A DNA stretch of 64,000 nt from Annona cherimola (GCA_030490835.1 CM059975.1:7963579-8027578), one strand, 5' to 3'; shown: positions 24,261 to 36,456, numbered from the stretch's first letter. Numbers and translations are program-made. The notes: generated by a model from the sequence alone, not told the origin.

Positions 24261-25396
24261 TGTAACGCCCCGACCCAACTGTCGCAGGTATTGTCCACTT
24301 TGGGCTTTAGCCCGCATGGTTTTTTCCTTCTAGATACAATGAATGTACCCCGAAAGGCGCCTCGACAAAGTTATCAGTGGTCTCCACTTATAGCCTAGGT
24401 TCCCTCCTTCATCCTAACGATGTGGGATGTTACATCTACCCCCCTTGGGGCTCTAGCGTCCTCGCTGGACACACCAGCAGGATATCGGGAGTCGACTCTG
24501 ATACAATTTATAACGCCCCGGCCCAACTGTCACAAGTATTGTCTGCTTTGGGCTTTAGCCCACACGGTTTTGTCCTTCTGGGTACCATGAATGTACCCCG
24601 AAAGGTGCCTGGACAGAGTTACTAGTGGTCTCCACTTATAGCCCAGGCTCCTTCCTTTATCCTAAAGAATTTGGGATGTTACATCTACCCCCCTTGGGGC
24701 TCTAGCGTCCTTGCTGGATACACCAGCAGGATATTGGGAGTCGGCTCTGATACCATTATTTGTAATGCCTCGGCCCAACTGTCGCAAATATTATCCGCTT
24801 TGGACCTTAGCCCGCACGGTTTTGTCCTTCTAGGTACCCTGAATGTACCCCAAAAGATACCTCGACAGAGTTACTAGCAGCCTCCACTTATAGCCCAAGT
24901 TCCCTCCTTTATCCTAACCGATGTGGAATGTTACATCCACCCCCCTTGGGGCTCCAACATCCTCACTAGATGAGTTCTCGCTGGACACCAGGAGTCTGCT
25001 CTGATATCATTTGTAATGCCCCGACCTAACTGTCGCAGGTATTGTCCGCTTTGGACCTTAGCTCGCACAGTTTTGTCCTTCTGGGTACCATGAATGTACC
25101 CCGAAAAGCGCCTCGACAGAGTTACCAGTGGTCTCCACTTATAGCCCAAGCTCTCTTCTTCATCCTAACCGATGTGGGATGTTACATCTCGCTAGACATA
25201 CAGCAGGATATCGGGAGTCGGCTCTGATACCATTTGTAACGCCCTAGCTCAACCGTCGCAGGTATTGTCCGCTTTGGGCCTTGACCTGCACGGTTTTGTC
25301 ATTTTGGGGTACATTCAGGGTACCTAGAAGGACAAAACCGTGCAGGCAAAGGCCCAAAGCGGACTATACCTGCAATAGTTGGGCCAGGGCGTTACA
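24261..25396 (-). mobile_element. Tandem TRIM array: five LTR units, last one a foldback
   Basis: Four LTRs of about 175 bp (24261-24434, 24509-24683, 24761-24935, 25012-25186) alternate with internal domains of about 47-77 bp; the fifth LTR (25235-25396) runs about half-way and then reads back as its own inverted copy. On the minus strand each LTR runs TGTAACATCCCACATCG ... GGGCGTTACA (variants occur). The internal domain begins with TGGTATCAGAGC, complementary to initiator Met tRNA, and ends with a G-rich polypurine tract. The whole array is bounded by a perfect 5-bp TSD TCATT (24256-24260 and 25397-25401). Small open frames at 24377-25227 are readings of the repeat. Confidence 0.88.
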
Positions 25397-25401
25397 TCAT
25401 T

Positions 25402-27162
25402 AAAAAGTTACTTTTGCAACATATGTTGTATTATTATCGCTAAAAGCTGATTTTTAGTGACAACAATTATTAATGTCACTAAATAGAGCTTTTGCTATAA
25501 TAAGTTTTAAGCATTGTCAAATGTGTGTTACAAAATATTAATTCTCTTGTAGTGTCCAAAAAACAATTTTGAAATTTTGAAATTTACATAAATTTTTTGA
25601 ATACCATATTATGAAAGTATATACAAGAATTATTTTAAGTGAGATAAGCACTATTAAATGTTTAGATATTTGACTTACAATTTATGACGCGTTTCTAGAA
25701 AATTTTTAAACGGATTAAAATTTACTCCCAAATGATTTTATTTTTTAACCAATGCAATTTTTTTTAGGCAACAACCGATGAAAATTTTAATTGAGTACAT
25801 AATCTCAAAACTAATAAAATATGTTAGATTTTTGTACGGTCACCTAGACGGGGACCAAATATGACAAATATGCAAAATTGACTTTGATACATCTTACTGA
25901 AGCACTACATTCCCAAAATATATATATAATGGGCACATTTATGTCTAGTGTATATTAGATCTGTTATTATTATTATTATTAAATTTTTTTCCTAAAGAAT
26001 TTTAAAAATGGGAAAAAATTTTAAAAAAATTAAAAATATACCAACCTAGGCTATCTCGTTGGTCACCATAGCCAAAAAGGCAGTTGTGCATAAAGGAGTC
26101 AGGGGTTCGAACCATAGCGTGGGGAAATTTTGACCCCATTTGTGGAGGGGGTATGGTCTCCCTATTTTGTCCCTAATAGATGATAGATTTTTTATTAAAA
26201 AATATTTCCAAAGTTTATTACATAATTCTTGCAAACAAAGTTTTGGCAAGTACCAGCAACGTTGCTCGATCACCATAGCAATTTAATTGAGAGTTGACAT
26301 CTTCCCAGCATAATATCATATAATCTTTTTTCATCATCGTTTCCTTTATCCCAGAAACTACTCACCCACTTTGCAAAAAAAAAATGATAAACCACCCTCC
26401 CACTAGTATTCTATTGGTAAGATAACCACGAAATTAGAGTAAGCTCAGGAATCACTTTACGAACCCCATTTTTTCTCAAAACTTATCTAAGTAAATCAAA
26501 TGCAGCTCGCTTATAATCTGCAAGGTTGATAGTTAAAATAGGAAAAAGGATCACTTTTATTATCATTGCATAAATGTATCTAGAGTTTAAATTTTACAAA
26601 TAAAATTAAAATTAGATTTAATATTAAGACTTTTATAAATAAGGTCAAGTTAAGGTTGAGATTAGTCGGAATTTCACTGGCCTATATTACACCTAGTGGT
26701 AGCAGTGAATAATTGGCTAAAAAGGGTGAATTTCTACTAGATTCTATAGAAGTGAGCTTGGTGTGCAAATAGGGTCGAGAAAGTTCGGTTTGGGTACACT
26801 TTTTTTTTACTTTATTCTAAAAAATTATTGTATTTTAGGTCAAATCGGTTTTTAAGCCTACCTTACCCTATTTTTTAAAAATCAGCTCAATTCCAATTTT
26901 GATTTTGAATTTATTTTTTAGAATAGTCTTTGCATTATATTTAAAAATTATAATTTTATTATAAGTCTTACTTAAAACTAATACTCAAGATGATAATAAT
27001 ATAATTTTTGAAATACATTTATTGAATTTATTAAATAATAAATAAATTAAACAAATTTCTATATGTTTAAGAGTTCGGATCTAGTACACTAACGAATGAC
27101 CCTTTTTTTAAATTATTTTTGATTTTTAAAAAAAATTCATATATGGTTCCAAGCATGAATAT
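25402..27162. other. Gene-free stretch between the TRIM array and A'
   Basis: Contains the probable SINE at 26046 and a part (25850-26390) distantly similar to 15730-16450, which lies upstream of GLP-2. The rest is AT-rich with no gene that I can support. Confidence 0.45.
26046..26213 (+). mobile_element. Probable older tRNA-derived SINE
   Basis: A tRNA-like head with an A-box-like CTATCTCGTTGGTCA and a B box GGGGTTCGAACC at about 26103-26114, followed by a short body ending near TTATTAAAAAA. I could not define TSDs. Confidence 0.55.
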
Positions 27163-28057
27163 CCCATATATATAGTTTTTACATTATTTTGATTGTTTTT
27201 AGTATTTTATTTTCAATTTTAAAAACTAAAAGATAAACTATTTCTCATAAGGCTTAAGTGCACTAGAGTGCACTTGATAGATTAGATATATTTATAGAAT
27301 ATGTTTATATCTTTTTATTATAAAAGATAAATTAAATCTATATTAACAATTCGGATTTGTTTTAGATATCCTTTGAGACCTATTCTATTCTGATGGAAGA
27401 TTTTTTTTTTAAAAAAAATTTGAAACCTACCTACCTACCTAGATATAAAAATAGAAAATTAGCCCATCCACGCTAAGTAGGACGACAAGAGTTGCACCCC
27501 AGAGTTAGGCACGGGATGTTGCTGGTCATCGAATCTGGTGCTGTGGGGAGGTCGAATTTAAGGAAACCAGAGGTAGGAAGTTTTCTTCTGGTGGCAGCAA
27601 CAAAACATAACACCAACCAGGAGGTGCAGTTTCGATGAGTGGATGACGTCGATGATGAGAAGCCGAGAAGGTCGCTGGCAGGAAGATGAAGTTCTAATTA
27701 ACTTATGGTGCTCTGGCAATACACTAAACCTTCCTACGAACCATATATATTTGGATGATCACAACCATTGATGTAGCTTGTAGCATAATTAGTTTAATCT
27801 TGTTAACCCAGTAGACGCCCCCAACTCGTCTTGGATATGCTTGATCTCATTGTTTTCCACACCGTGTATACCTGATGCTAATTTGAACTGTTAGGCGTTC
27901 TTTGAAAATACTAATCGGCGTATAAGTGATGGTTTCACCTAAATAATAATAATTTATGCGTCGTGAGAGTAAAAAATGATTGATAGATATTTGAGATGGG
28001 CTATTTAAAATAAGTCATGTATTTATTCCGTATAAAATGAAAAATAATTGATAAGTA

Positions 28058-28430
28058 TATTCATGACTCTATACAATATATTGTATATTAGCTTATCGTA
28101 TTTTTTCATTTTATTTTCATTTTTTCTTTATAAACATATTTTATTAAGTGTATTTAATTCATATACTAAGTTTTGCCATTTTATAATACTTTTACATATT
28201 TATTTTTTAAAAAAATTAGGGACATATAAGTCATTTTTTATCCCTTAAAACATGCAATTTTTAAAAATAAAAAATAAATATGTAAAAATATTATAAAATG
28301 GCAAAACTTAGTATATGAATTAAATACACTTAAGAAAACATATTTGTGAAGAAAAATAAAATGAAAAAATTGAATATTATATAATAAACTAATATACGAT
28401 ATATTGTACGGTGTCATGACTTAATATGTA
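28058..28430. mobile_element. Foldback MITE, A' copy
   Basis: Left end CATGACTCTATACAATATATTG and right end ACAATATATC... complement ending GTCATGAC. The halves fold back on each other around 28215-28260 and share the interior of the 15310 element. It is absent from the matching A site near 3260. Confidence 0.65.
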
Positions 28431-28867
28431 TTGGTATTATATATGATGGGCCATGAAATTTGACGTAGATGTAAAATATGATGACTCAAAAGACAACTAA
28501 ATATATATGTATCTTGCCACGACGCTTCAAGCGTCGTGATAACCCGTATGGCTAGAACAGATGCCAACATGGATTTAAGAGTGGGTGGCAGCAAAGTCTC
28601 CTTGATTTTCGTAGAAGTGTCCAACCAAATAAGAAAAATTAGAATATTGTTTAGATGCCTATTGGAATGTTATAAAAAAAGTGTAAAAATGCCTCCGATC
28701 CTGATTGCAATACCAGTTGGAAAGATTGTAAAATATCCATAAATATATACACGCACATACATGTATATTATGTATGATAAGCCAGACCCATTTAACGGTG
28801 TCTACACAAATATTTTTTATCCGAGAGCCTACACAAAGCCTGCCTGACCACCAAGGTTATGAATCAT

Positions 28868-29119
28868 GGGTTTTAATCGTATACACTTGGGTGCACATAG
28901 TTTTGATGCACGCTGATGCAAATATTTTTGTTAACTTTTTTTTCAAACTTTTATATTACTAAAAGTACCACTAATTTTTAAAAACTCAAAAAAAATATCT
29001 ACAAATCTACAAAAATTGTAAAAATTAATACCCACATTAAATATATTTAGATTAGCAGTTGTATAAAAAAACTTTTAAATTTTTGATTAAATGCACCCCG
29101 TTATATACAAGTGTAACCC
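28868..29119. mobile_element. MULE-type MITE upstream of the GLP pseudogene in A'
   Basis: Ends GGGTTTTAATCGTATACACT and, inverted, GGGTTACACTTGTATATAAC. The interior CACTAATTTT and AGATTAGCAGTTGTATAAAA segments match 51913-52169. Flanks TATGAATCAT and TATGATCAT fit a 9-bp TSD with one extra base. The A site near 3800 is unoccupied. Confidence 0.7.
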
Positions 29120-29335
29120 TATGATCATTAAACAAACACTTTACGTCCCCATGTTGTTGTTAATGTCGAGTTACCCCTAATGCAAACTATGTGCTCGAAT
29201 ATTGACGCCCAAAATCGTTTTTAGTTAATGAGATTTGTCATAGCGAGTTACAAGCGTATGAACACAACATGCATTGACCATGACTACTTGTGATAGGACC
29301 ATTCACTTGTTATTTCTTTGAGAATTTTTAATTAA

Positions 29336-29625
29336 GGATGTGTTTGGAAATAGTTAAAATTTCTACAGAAAAGTTTTTGGCATAAAAATTTTTGAAATTA
29401 CAGAAAATGATATCATATGGTAGGAATAACAACAAAGAGTAAAAATAATAAAGTTAAAATAGATAGGTTAAATGTATGAGTTGTTGCATATAAATAATTG
29501 AAAAGTAGGGCGCTTGTGCAGAAAAAAGTTAAAAAATAATTAAAAAATACGGTAACTACATAGAGCAAAAAGTTCTAGATTAAAAATTTTTATTTGAAAT
29601 ATTTTTAGAATAAACAAACACCCCC
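29336..29625. mobile_element. Harbinger/Tourist-like MITE
   Basis: 290 bp with ends GGATGTGTTTGG and CAAACACCCCC. Flanks are TAA (29333-29335) and GAA (29626-29628). The unfilled site in GLP-1's upstream region near 4047 reads TTAATTAAATAAAAG, showing a 3-bp TSD typical of this group. Relatives lie at 16482-16750 and, less completely, 8656-8928. Confidence 0.7.
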
Positions 29626-30077
29626 GAAATAAAAGTTAATTGTATATTATACATAACCAAACTTTTTTATTTTTTATTTTTTATGTAAAGCTTTTTTATT
29701 AATTGAGAGCTTATATATATTTCTCGTCCACGCATTGAACCTGCCAACTTTAGAAGGGGGATGGTTTCCTTCTTACTTCATCTTTTTAATTTGTTCTGGC
29801 ATATGCTTCTAGATAACCATAACTCGTTCCTGGGATGCATTCAACGATATATTAAGTTTACCAAAAATTGCAGTAGTTAATCAGAAGCGATGACAGCTTA
29901 AACCATAAGCAAGCTTTATGGCCATTAGATGACTGCGTCCACAGCTAAGAGTACGTCTAATTGCAGACCATTTCAACAACGTCTAGAAATTAAACTCCTA
30001 TCGATCGCTATGAATATGTGTCATTGCCTTACTCTCCATCTTTTGTCTTCATCTTCTTTCAACTTGTGGGCATCAAG

Positions 30078-30216
30078 ATGGCTGCTAACCTCCTTGTAAT
30101 TTGCCTCCTTCAGTTATGCAGAGGACCTATCTCGAATGATACCCTGGCGATGGCTTTCCAAGTGGACAAGAAAAATCATCGATTTGCTGCAAACTCCGTT
30201 CCAGACTAGCAGTTAG
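30078..30216 (+). pseudogene. GLP pseudogene with internal deletion
   Basis: This begins like GLP-1 exon 1 (ATG at 30078, MAANLLV...) and after about 45 bp jumps to the C-terminal part of exon 2 (PISNDTLAMAFQVDKK), removing both cupin boxes and the intron. About 625 bp are missing relative to GLP-1; the join falls at a short CC overlap, pointing to microhomology-mediated deletion. An extra A in the AAGAAAAATC run then shifts the frame before the conserved stop TAG at 30214-30216. The core promoter is mutated (CTATGAATATGTG instead of CTATAAATATGTG near 30007). Flanks on both sides remain alignable with GLP-1. It is the plus-strand member of the A' pair. Confidence 0.88.
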
Positions 30217-30638
30217 TCGTGGATGGGAACCCAAAATTTGCCCCTGACCTTCCAAATATCAATCGGGTTGTTTATTTAAATAAAATTATACGTTCGGCAT
30301 ACATATATGTACATATCTTCTGCTAAAAAAGTAAAAGGAGGGAGTCCTTTTTTTACCGAATTTCTATTTCTTAATTAAGAGAAGAGAAATGTGTGGGAAG
30401 TAACTTGGGAAATGACTTGAATGCTACGGGCTTTACTAGCCCATTTGTGTCAACGTGCCCATTGAACACTTGGGCCATTTCTGTATCAACGGCCAAGTTC
30501 AGTTGGGGGCGTCGTCGTAAGTTCTATAGAAGGCGTCGAACATGCTGGCCATTTGCGAAGAAACAGATTTATTTTGCTTACTATTAAGTGTAACCGTCAT
30601 CTTAAATACTCACTAAAATTTAAAATTCGGAAACGGAC

Positions 30639-30856
30639 TTCTCTTCTACTTAACGTACTGCTAAACAAAACCTTGCTTTTTGCGACGGTGAATCACGCAC
30701 AATTGGCGTAACTTTCCTGTGATATTCCCTTCTCTTCTACTTAACGTACTGCTAAACAAAACCTTGCTTTTTGCGATGGTGAATCAAGCACATTTGGCGT
30801 AACTTTCCTGTGATATTCCCTTCTCTTCTACTTAACTTACTGCTAAACAAAAAATT
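30639..30856. repeat. 91-bp tandem repeat, about 2.4 copies
   Basis: Units start TTCTCTTCTACTTAACG at 30639, 30730 and 30821, each with AAACAAAACCTTGC and ending TGTGATATTCCC. The single-copy counterpart in A is near 9045-9118. The expansion is specific to A'. Confidence 0.85.
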
Positions 30857-32043
30857 TCCTTGCAAAATGGTAAAATTTGATTGTTAAAGAAAAAGTTGGT
30901 TGTCAATCATTTGTGGTATATTTCATATTAACCATTAAGAAGAAATTTTTTTTTGAGCCCCACTAAGAAGAAACTTGACTGTCAATAGTTCATGATTTTT
31001 GTGTTTAAGTAAAAAAGTTTTGATTTTCAAAACAGTATTATAAATTTTAAAAATCTTATCAAAGAAAGTATCAATGGAAGAAAAGAAATATTTTTTATCT
31101 ATAAAAGTAGCAGTTTAAACAAGAAAATTTTTCTTGTATACATATTTTCCTTGCTAATGAAGATGCAGGCCGAATAGGCTCCGAATTTCTCTGGTTGGTT
31201 GATTTGTGATAAATAAATCATTTAAAAACAAACGCCCTAACAAATCTAATTTGTAAATTTAAGAATATGTAAAAATGGTAGAAAAAAGTAATAACATTGC
31301 AAAAACAACTTTATATACATCTAAACACCTACGTTGTGATCTTAACGTTTCGGATATACATTCGGAGCTGTCATATGGCTGACACTATATATAAACACCA
31401 TGAAATGATCACACTATAAAATAAAGTGAAAATCATTTTACACTATATTTAAACATTAAAAAAAATATAAATCAAGTTTGGTCCATGTGCATGTATTTTT
31501 ATATAAAATGTCGTTTCAAGCAACAGAGACAGTGATTTCATAAACTGAGCATCTCCAAGTTTGGAGAAGTGAGAAACCTTTCACTGAATCACTTCCCATG
31601 CGATCAATCATTCCAATCCAAAGTGAAGTAATTGATTCCATATGTATAGACTGGTTCCTGAAATGGAGTTCGTGTGATCTAGTTAATCTCCCAAGCAGGT
31701 GCTCAGTAGGACTCCTAGAGAGATTATTTTGATTATCAATACCACGGAACCATGTCCGCATAGGCCTCCACTTGTTCCAGGAAACTTTCAGTGTTTTTTT
31801 AATTCCCAAAAATTGATTTTGGCTGACATTAATTTCATTCAAATATCAGAAAATACCCATATTCATGCAATTAGAGAATACATCAATTTTAGGCTTTTAG
31901 CTAGCTGTTTGCAAGTCCATCACTAGCTGGCCACGTACAATTATTATAAGTATCATGAATTCATAGCAACCACTTAGCATGATATTGCTTTATTTAGACC
32001 AACAATCAAATACGTCAACAGATAGCTGTTTGCGAGTTCATCA

Positions 32044-32909
32044 CTAGCTGCCCATCTGGAACGGAGCTTGCAGCAAATCAATGATTTTCTTGTCCACCTG
32101 GAAGGCCCTGGCCAGGATATCGTCTGAGATGGGCGGCTTTGAACCAAAGACAGCGTTGGCGATGGTGATGACCCCAGGATTTTGGCTGCTCAGACCAGCG
32201 ATAGCGACTGCATTGCCGTGGCCTATATTCACCTGGAAGTGAATGAGTCCAATGGGAAAGACGAAGACATCGCCCGGCTGGAGGACCTTGGTTATCAGTC
32301 GATTGTCGGGGTTGGAAGTGACGAAGCCAACGAAGAGGGTTCCCTCAATGACTGTCAATATCTCTGTTGCGCGAGGATGGGTGTGGGGAGGATTTTGGCC
32401 ATATGGGGCGTAGTCGATTCGGACGAGAGAGATGCCGAGGGTGTTGAGTCCAGCTAGTTGGTTCACCGTCACTTGGGTCACGTTCGACCCAACTCTGTTT
32501 GCTGTGTTCCCAGGTTTGTTCAGACCCGGGAAGAAGAAATCGTCGGCCACGACTTGTTTTGGGTCTTTGCAGATAAACCCATTCACGAGCACTGCATTAA
32601 GGTAACTAAGCACGTCAAAATTAAGTTCTCGAATATTCCACGTATATGCATGCATTTTGGGCTGTCATCAAATCCTAATGGGCAACGGCAATCACCGAAG
32701 CCAATCTCTGAATTGTGAACTGATTTGAAGTCCATCAGTCCTAAGTTTCTGACATTAAGGGCGTCCTAATTAATTAAATAATTACCTGGAGGATTTTTGT
32801 TGATGGCTACACAGAAGTCCTGCAAGGGACTAGGGTCCCCAGCGTAAGCGTGAGATGCAAATAAGGAAAGCAGGGCAAGGCCGAACACGAGGACGACGCC
32901 AGAAGCCAT
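32044..32909 (-). CDS. Germin-like protein, intact, mosaic (GLP-4)
   Basis: Minus-strand exon 1 is 32909-32786 and exon 2 is 32591-32044, with a 194-bp GT-AG intron, encoding 223 residues. Signal peptide is residues 1-23, the disulfide pair Cys33/Cys49, the cupin ligands His111, His113, Glu118 and His159, and the NVT sequon Asn78. Exon 1, intron, 3' half of exon 2 and flanks match GLP-2 almost base for base. The stretch at about 32345-32560 does not: it lacks the DTTTSK insertion, reads APYGQN as in GLP-1, and has many silent changes, which suggests gene conversion from a GLP-1-like donor. An in-frame ATG at 32921 is an alternative start. The poly(A) signal is at 31989-31994. It faces the deleted pseudogene at 30078 in the A' pair. 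Confidence 0.94.
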
Positions 32910-33006
32910 AATCCGCAACATTATCGTCTCGAGCTTGAGAGGTGAAGAAGAACAAGTAAGAAATGAGAATATGGATTTGTGTGGAAAAGTAGCTGCAAAG
33001 AACACA

Positions 33007-33014
33007 TATTTATA
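33007..33014 (-). promoter_or_regulatory. TATA box of GLP-4
   Basis: TATAAATA on the minus strand, about 98 bp upstream of the ATG at 32909. The sequence is the same as at GLP-2. Confidence 0.75.
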
Positions 33015-33506
33015 GACGCGTACACACATGGTAGCCAGATTGATTAATTCATTAGTAGTTTGACGTTTACTATTATTGTTGAAGTGGTCAGATGCTTAGC
33101 GCGTGGTCTAATACATATATTTGGTGGTTCAATTTATTTATTAGAGTGAAAATTGAAAAAGTCCGGCAAAAGCCGTCTATGATTCAAGCCGCTTCCGCTT
33201 CTTAAACTACTACTATGGAATACATTGCCTATTGCCTATTGCCTATTGCCTATTGGTAGCAACTGTTAATTAATGCATGGATTAAGTAATTGAAATTATA
33301 GGAAGATGAAAACAATGTTTGTTGGTCACTTGGTTTACACATGTCCACTCCCAACCTATAACTATATCAGAGTAAAGCAGAATAACACACGGTAACGCTA
33401 GAAAATTCGTTTTGAGAAAGCTGTTTTTTTTCACTAACGCAAATTTTAATTGAGATGATTTTTGGTACTTAGCTGTATACATAATGTTGAAACTAATGAA
33501 CGGTTA

Positions 33507-33915
33507 GATTTTTTTTTAGCATGATGATATATATCATGATATATTTTAGGCTAAAATACAGTATTCATTTATTTTATTTTTATTTGCTTTTTTCTTCGTC
33601 GGCATGCTTTCCTAAGTGCATTTAATCTATATACCAATTTTGCCATTTTAGAATACTTGTACATATTTGTTTTTTATTTTAAACAAATTATCAATTTCGA
33701 AGGCATTTAAGTCATTTTTCACCCCTTAAAACTTGATTTCTAAAAATAAAAAACAAATGCATAAACTATTTTTAAATGGAAAAATTTGGTACATAGATAG
33801 AATATACTAAGAAAAATATGCTTATAAAGAAAAATTAAAAAATATAATTAGTTATAAAAATAAATAAATTTTGCATTTTAACTTAAAATACATCATGATG
33901 TATATAATCATGCTC
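33507..33915. mobile_element. Foldback MITE, copy beside GLP-4
   Basis: Duplicate of 15310-15725 carried in the GLP-2/GLP-4 segmental duplication. Confidence 0.7.
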
Positions 33916-34205
33916 CATTTTTTTAGTCACTAAGATAGGACCAAACATAACAAAATACCAATTGACTTGGTGCATTTTGCAGCACTAAAGTGTTTCCCAA
34001 CCTAAAAACACTAGTCTAAGTATTAGATATATAAACTCAAATTGCAAAAAATTAATTAATACTGCTTAATAATGAAGTGCACAAGAGAAAAACAAGGATA
34101 AAGTAAATTTCTGGCAAATATCTATAGATGATTGGATAATTCCAGTTTGTAGGAAAGGAATTTCAAGAATATTCATTTTGCAAAAGCGGGATTCACACAT
34201 ACCTT

Positions 34206-34550
34206 CACTACATATAACAAAAGTTGACATTTGCAACCATTATTGGCAACAAATCTAAAGTTTGTTTTTTCAACTAAATAACAATTATTTAATCTAACAC
34301 TTGTTAGCAACAATGGTTAATTTTGAATGGGTTTTTAGGAAAAATTGGATCATTGTTAAGACATTTGTAAAAAAACAGTAAAAATTGTAAGAATATCTCA
34401 GAGTCTGATTATAATATCAAGTTAAAATGATGTAACATATGAAATAAAAAAAATTAGCAAAAAAACTTATTTATATTATTAAATAATTTTTTTAACACAA
34501 AAATATTAAGTATCTTCAAATTTTGGTTATAAAATATTAGTTTTCTAGTG
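34206..34550. mobile_element. Possible CACTA-like non-autonomous element, duplicate
   Basis: Copy of 16008-16364 carried by the segmental duplication, with a small deletion in the middle (near 34340). Confidence 0.4.
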
Positions 34551-34588
34551 GTTATGGCAATTTAAGAGTTGATATATATCTTTCCATC

Positions 34589-36384
34589 CTCAAGAGTCTC
34601 ATATGACTCTTCACTTCACTACCTTTCTACCCAGTGAAGTCTCCATAGCTCTTGAAATCGGTACATTCTGCAACTATTTAATAAAATCGGTAAGTTCAAA
34701 TAACCCAGTAAGCAAGCATTATTTAAAAGGAAAACGCTAACGTCTCCATAAAATATCATGTATGCATGAAGATGAAATGCAATCACAACATGCATCATTC
34801 AATGACATAGTTTTTCTCTTTAGCAGGTGACACTTATCAAGTGATCACTCACACTCATACGTCGGGCACACCGACTAGGCAACGTCAAGGATGGACTACC
34901 TGTCCAATTACAACCTTGGCGAAACCTTATATTCATTTCGATGCATGAGTCACATCCACACAAATGGTCAAGAGCATTTATGACGTAAAACAAAGTTTGC
35001 TCGGTTAATCATAAAAAGAAGGGTTGTTTCCAAAAATCAAATCTGAAACATACCTTAATAACATAAATATATATAAGAGAAAAATAGGGTAATGGCCATT
35101 CCCAAGGATTTGTTCAATGTTTGTATAAAAATTTAAATTAGAATACCTATGAAAATGACTTGATTGGCACATATTTCTAGAGAAATAAATAAATAAATAA
35201 CATGAACATTTGTTGCAAACATCTCAAAATAAATAACAAAATAGACATTTTATCACAATAAATCATTGAATTTGAAAAGCTTGCTTGCCTTACAATCTCA
35301 GGTTGTCTTGCACTTTCTCTTTTCCTTTTCTTATCAAAATTAGCAATTTTTGGCTAAGCATTAACTTAAATCACCATGTATTACATTTTAATTTTAATGG
35401 CTACGGATGCATTGATTTGAAAGCTAATAATAATTTTTTTTATCCATTAAGTGCCTACTTAAGATATATATGTTAGGCAGTTTAAAATTTATCAATTATT
35501 CTTATGCTATGTGAATTTGTTACCCACTGATTTCACATAAATTTCTGACACCCGTACCCTACCCACAACCTAAATTTTTATTTTATATTTTTAACACTCC
35601 AAATATTTTAAAATTTATCCATAAATAATGTTTAAATCAAATACTCCAAAAGTCCCATGTTTTACCCACGTTTTTTGGGCTGCCCAATTTCTACGGGTCA
35701 TGAAAAATTCTAATTTTTCTCCTTTTTACCTAAAATTGGGCATATTAATTTGTAACTAATACATCCTAATAGCATTTGCAGCTACTATATCAGGATTTCA
35801 GGATTTGGAACAAGAAAATTGGATACACCCCTTTTCAATTTTTGATTTCACACTTGGCTTGATTTTTAACCTTCCATTTTCATGATTTGGGTTCCAAATA
35901 TCCTCCTATTCATGAGTTTATCAAAAGCCTCATGATTTTTCTGCTATTTTCTTGGAAATAAAATCAAAATCCTATCCATTTCAACTCTTGGATCCCAAAA
36001 TACCTAAATCTACTACTCAAATCGGTGTAATTTACTTCCATACGTGTTTATCTAAGGTATTTTAGCAAAACCCCTATGTTTAATGCATTATTTGGGATAA
36101 AAATTGAAAAAACCCAACATAACCAATCATCTCTTCCTTACCTCCGGCGACCTGGCGGCGAGGACGGCGTGGATGGCAGGCTCCCTCCCCTCTCTTCTTC
36201 CTTCTCCTTCTCTTTCTTCCTTTCTTCTTCTTCTTTCTTCCTCTCCATTTTTTTTTCTCTCTGGTTCTTCCTGCGCCCGATCTCCCTTTTCACCCCTTTA
36301 ATATTTCATGCTCTGCATGTGCACTAAAAACGTGCACATGCAGCAACATATAATATATATATATATTTTCTACCGGGCTTTACA
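34589..36384 (-). mobile_element. 3' LTR of the gypsy element
   Basis: On the minus strand the LTR starts TGTAAAGCCCGG at 36384, immediately after a polypurine tract (AAGAGAGGAAGAA on minus; plus 36385-36398). The left end has no clear TG and coincides with the point where homology to 16396 stops, so it may be truncated. It shares the GACACTTATCAAGTGATCAC block and a CCGGCGACCTGG block with the LTR at 52885-57471. The open frames at 36076-36327 are low-complexity C/T-rich sequence. Confidence 0.65.
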
Positions 36385-36456
36385 TTCTTCCTCTCTTAAA
36401 AAGATTTCGTCTCGAAACCATTTAATCATCCAGAATTAATTGGAGATATTTTCTTT

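Larger units (their letters stand above)
27163..31150. repeat. Older diverged copy of the GLP-1 unit (A')
   Basis: Collinear with 2637-9600 without the big insertions: 27476 corresponds to 2637, 28850 to 3790, 29900 to 4290, the deleted GLP at 30078 to 4495, 30220-30500 to 5290-5570, 30500 to 8635 and 31140 to about 9570. Its left end also matches 52582-52884. Confidence 0.85.
31642..34588. repeat. Segmental duplicate of the GLP-2 region
   Basis: Matches 13445-16396 at an offset of about 18.2 kb with high identity across 3' flank, gene, promoter, foldback MITE and the possible CACTA element; it ends abruptly where the gypsy element begins. A shorter match (31400-31515 to 12300-12430) lies beyond an interruption on the left. 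Confidence 0.9.

Noticed and set aside
24377..25227. Repeated 60-82-residue frames (GCYIYPPWGSSVLAG)
   Set aside because: Each is a translation of the same TRIM LTR/internal segment.
24261..25396. CRISPR-like array of regular repeats
   Set aside because: The units are 225-250 bp with LTR ends, primer-binding sites and polypurine tracts; plant nuclear DNA does not carry CRISPR loci.
36170..36290. Serine/phenylalanine-rich peptide frames
   Set aside because: A pyrimidine-rich low-complexity block inside an LTR, comparable to 2070-2160.
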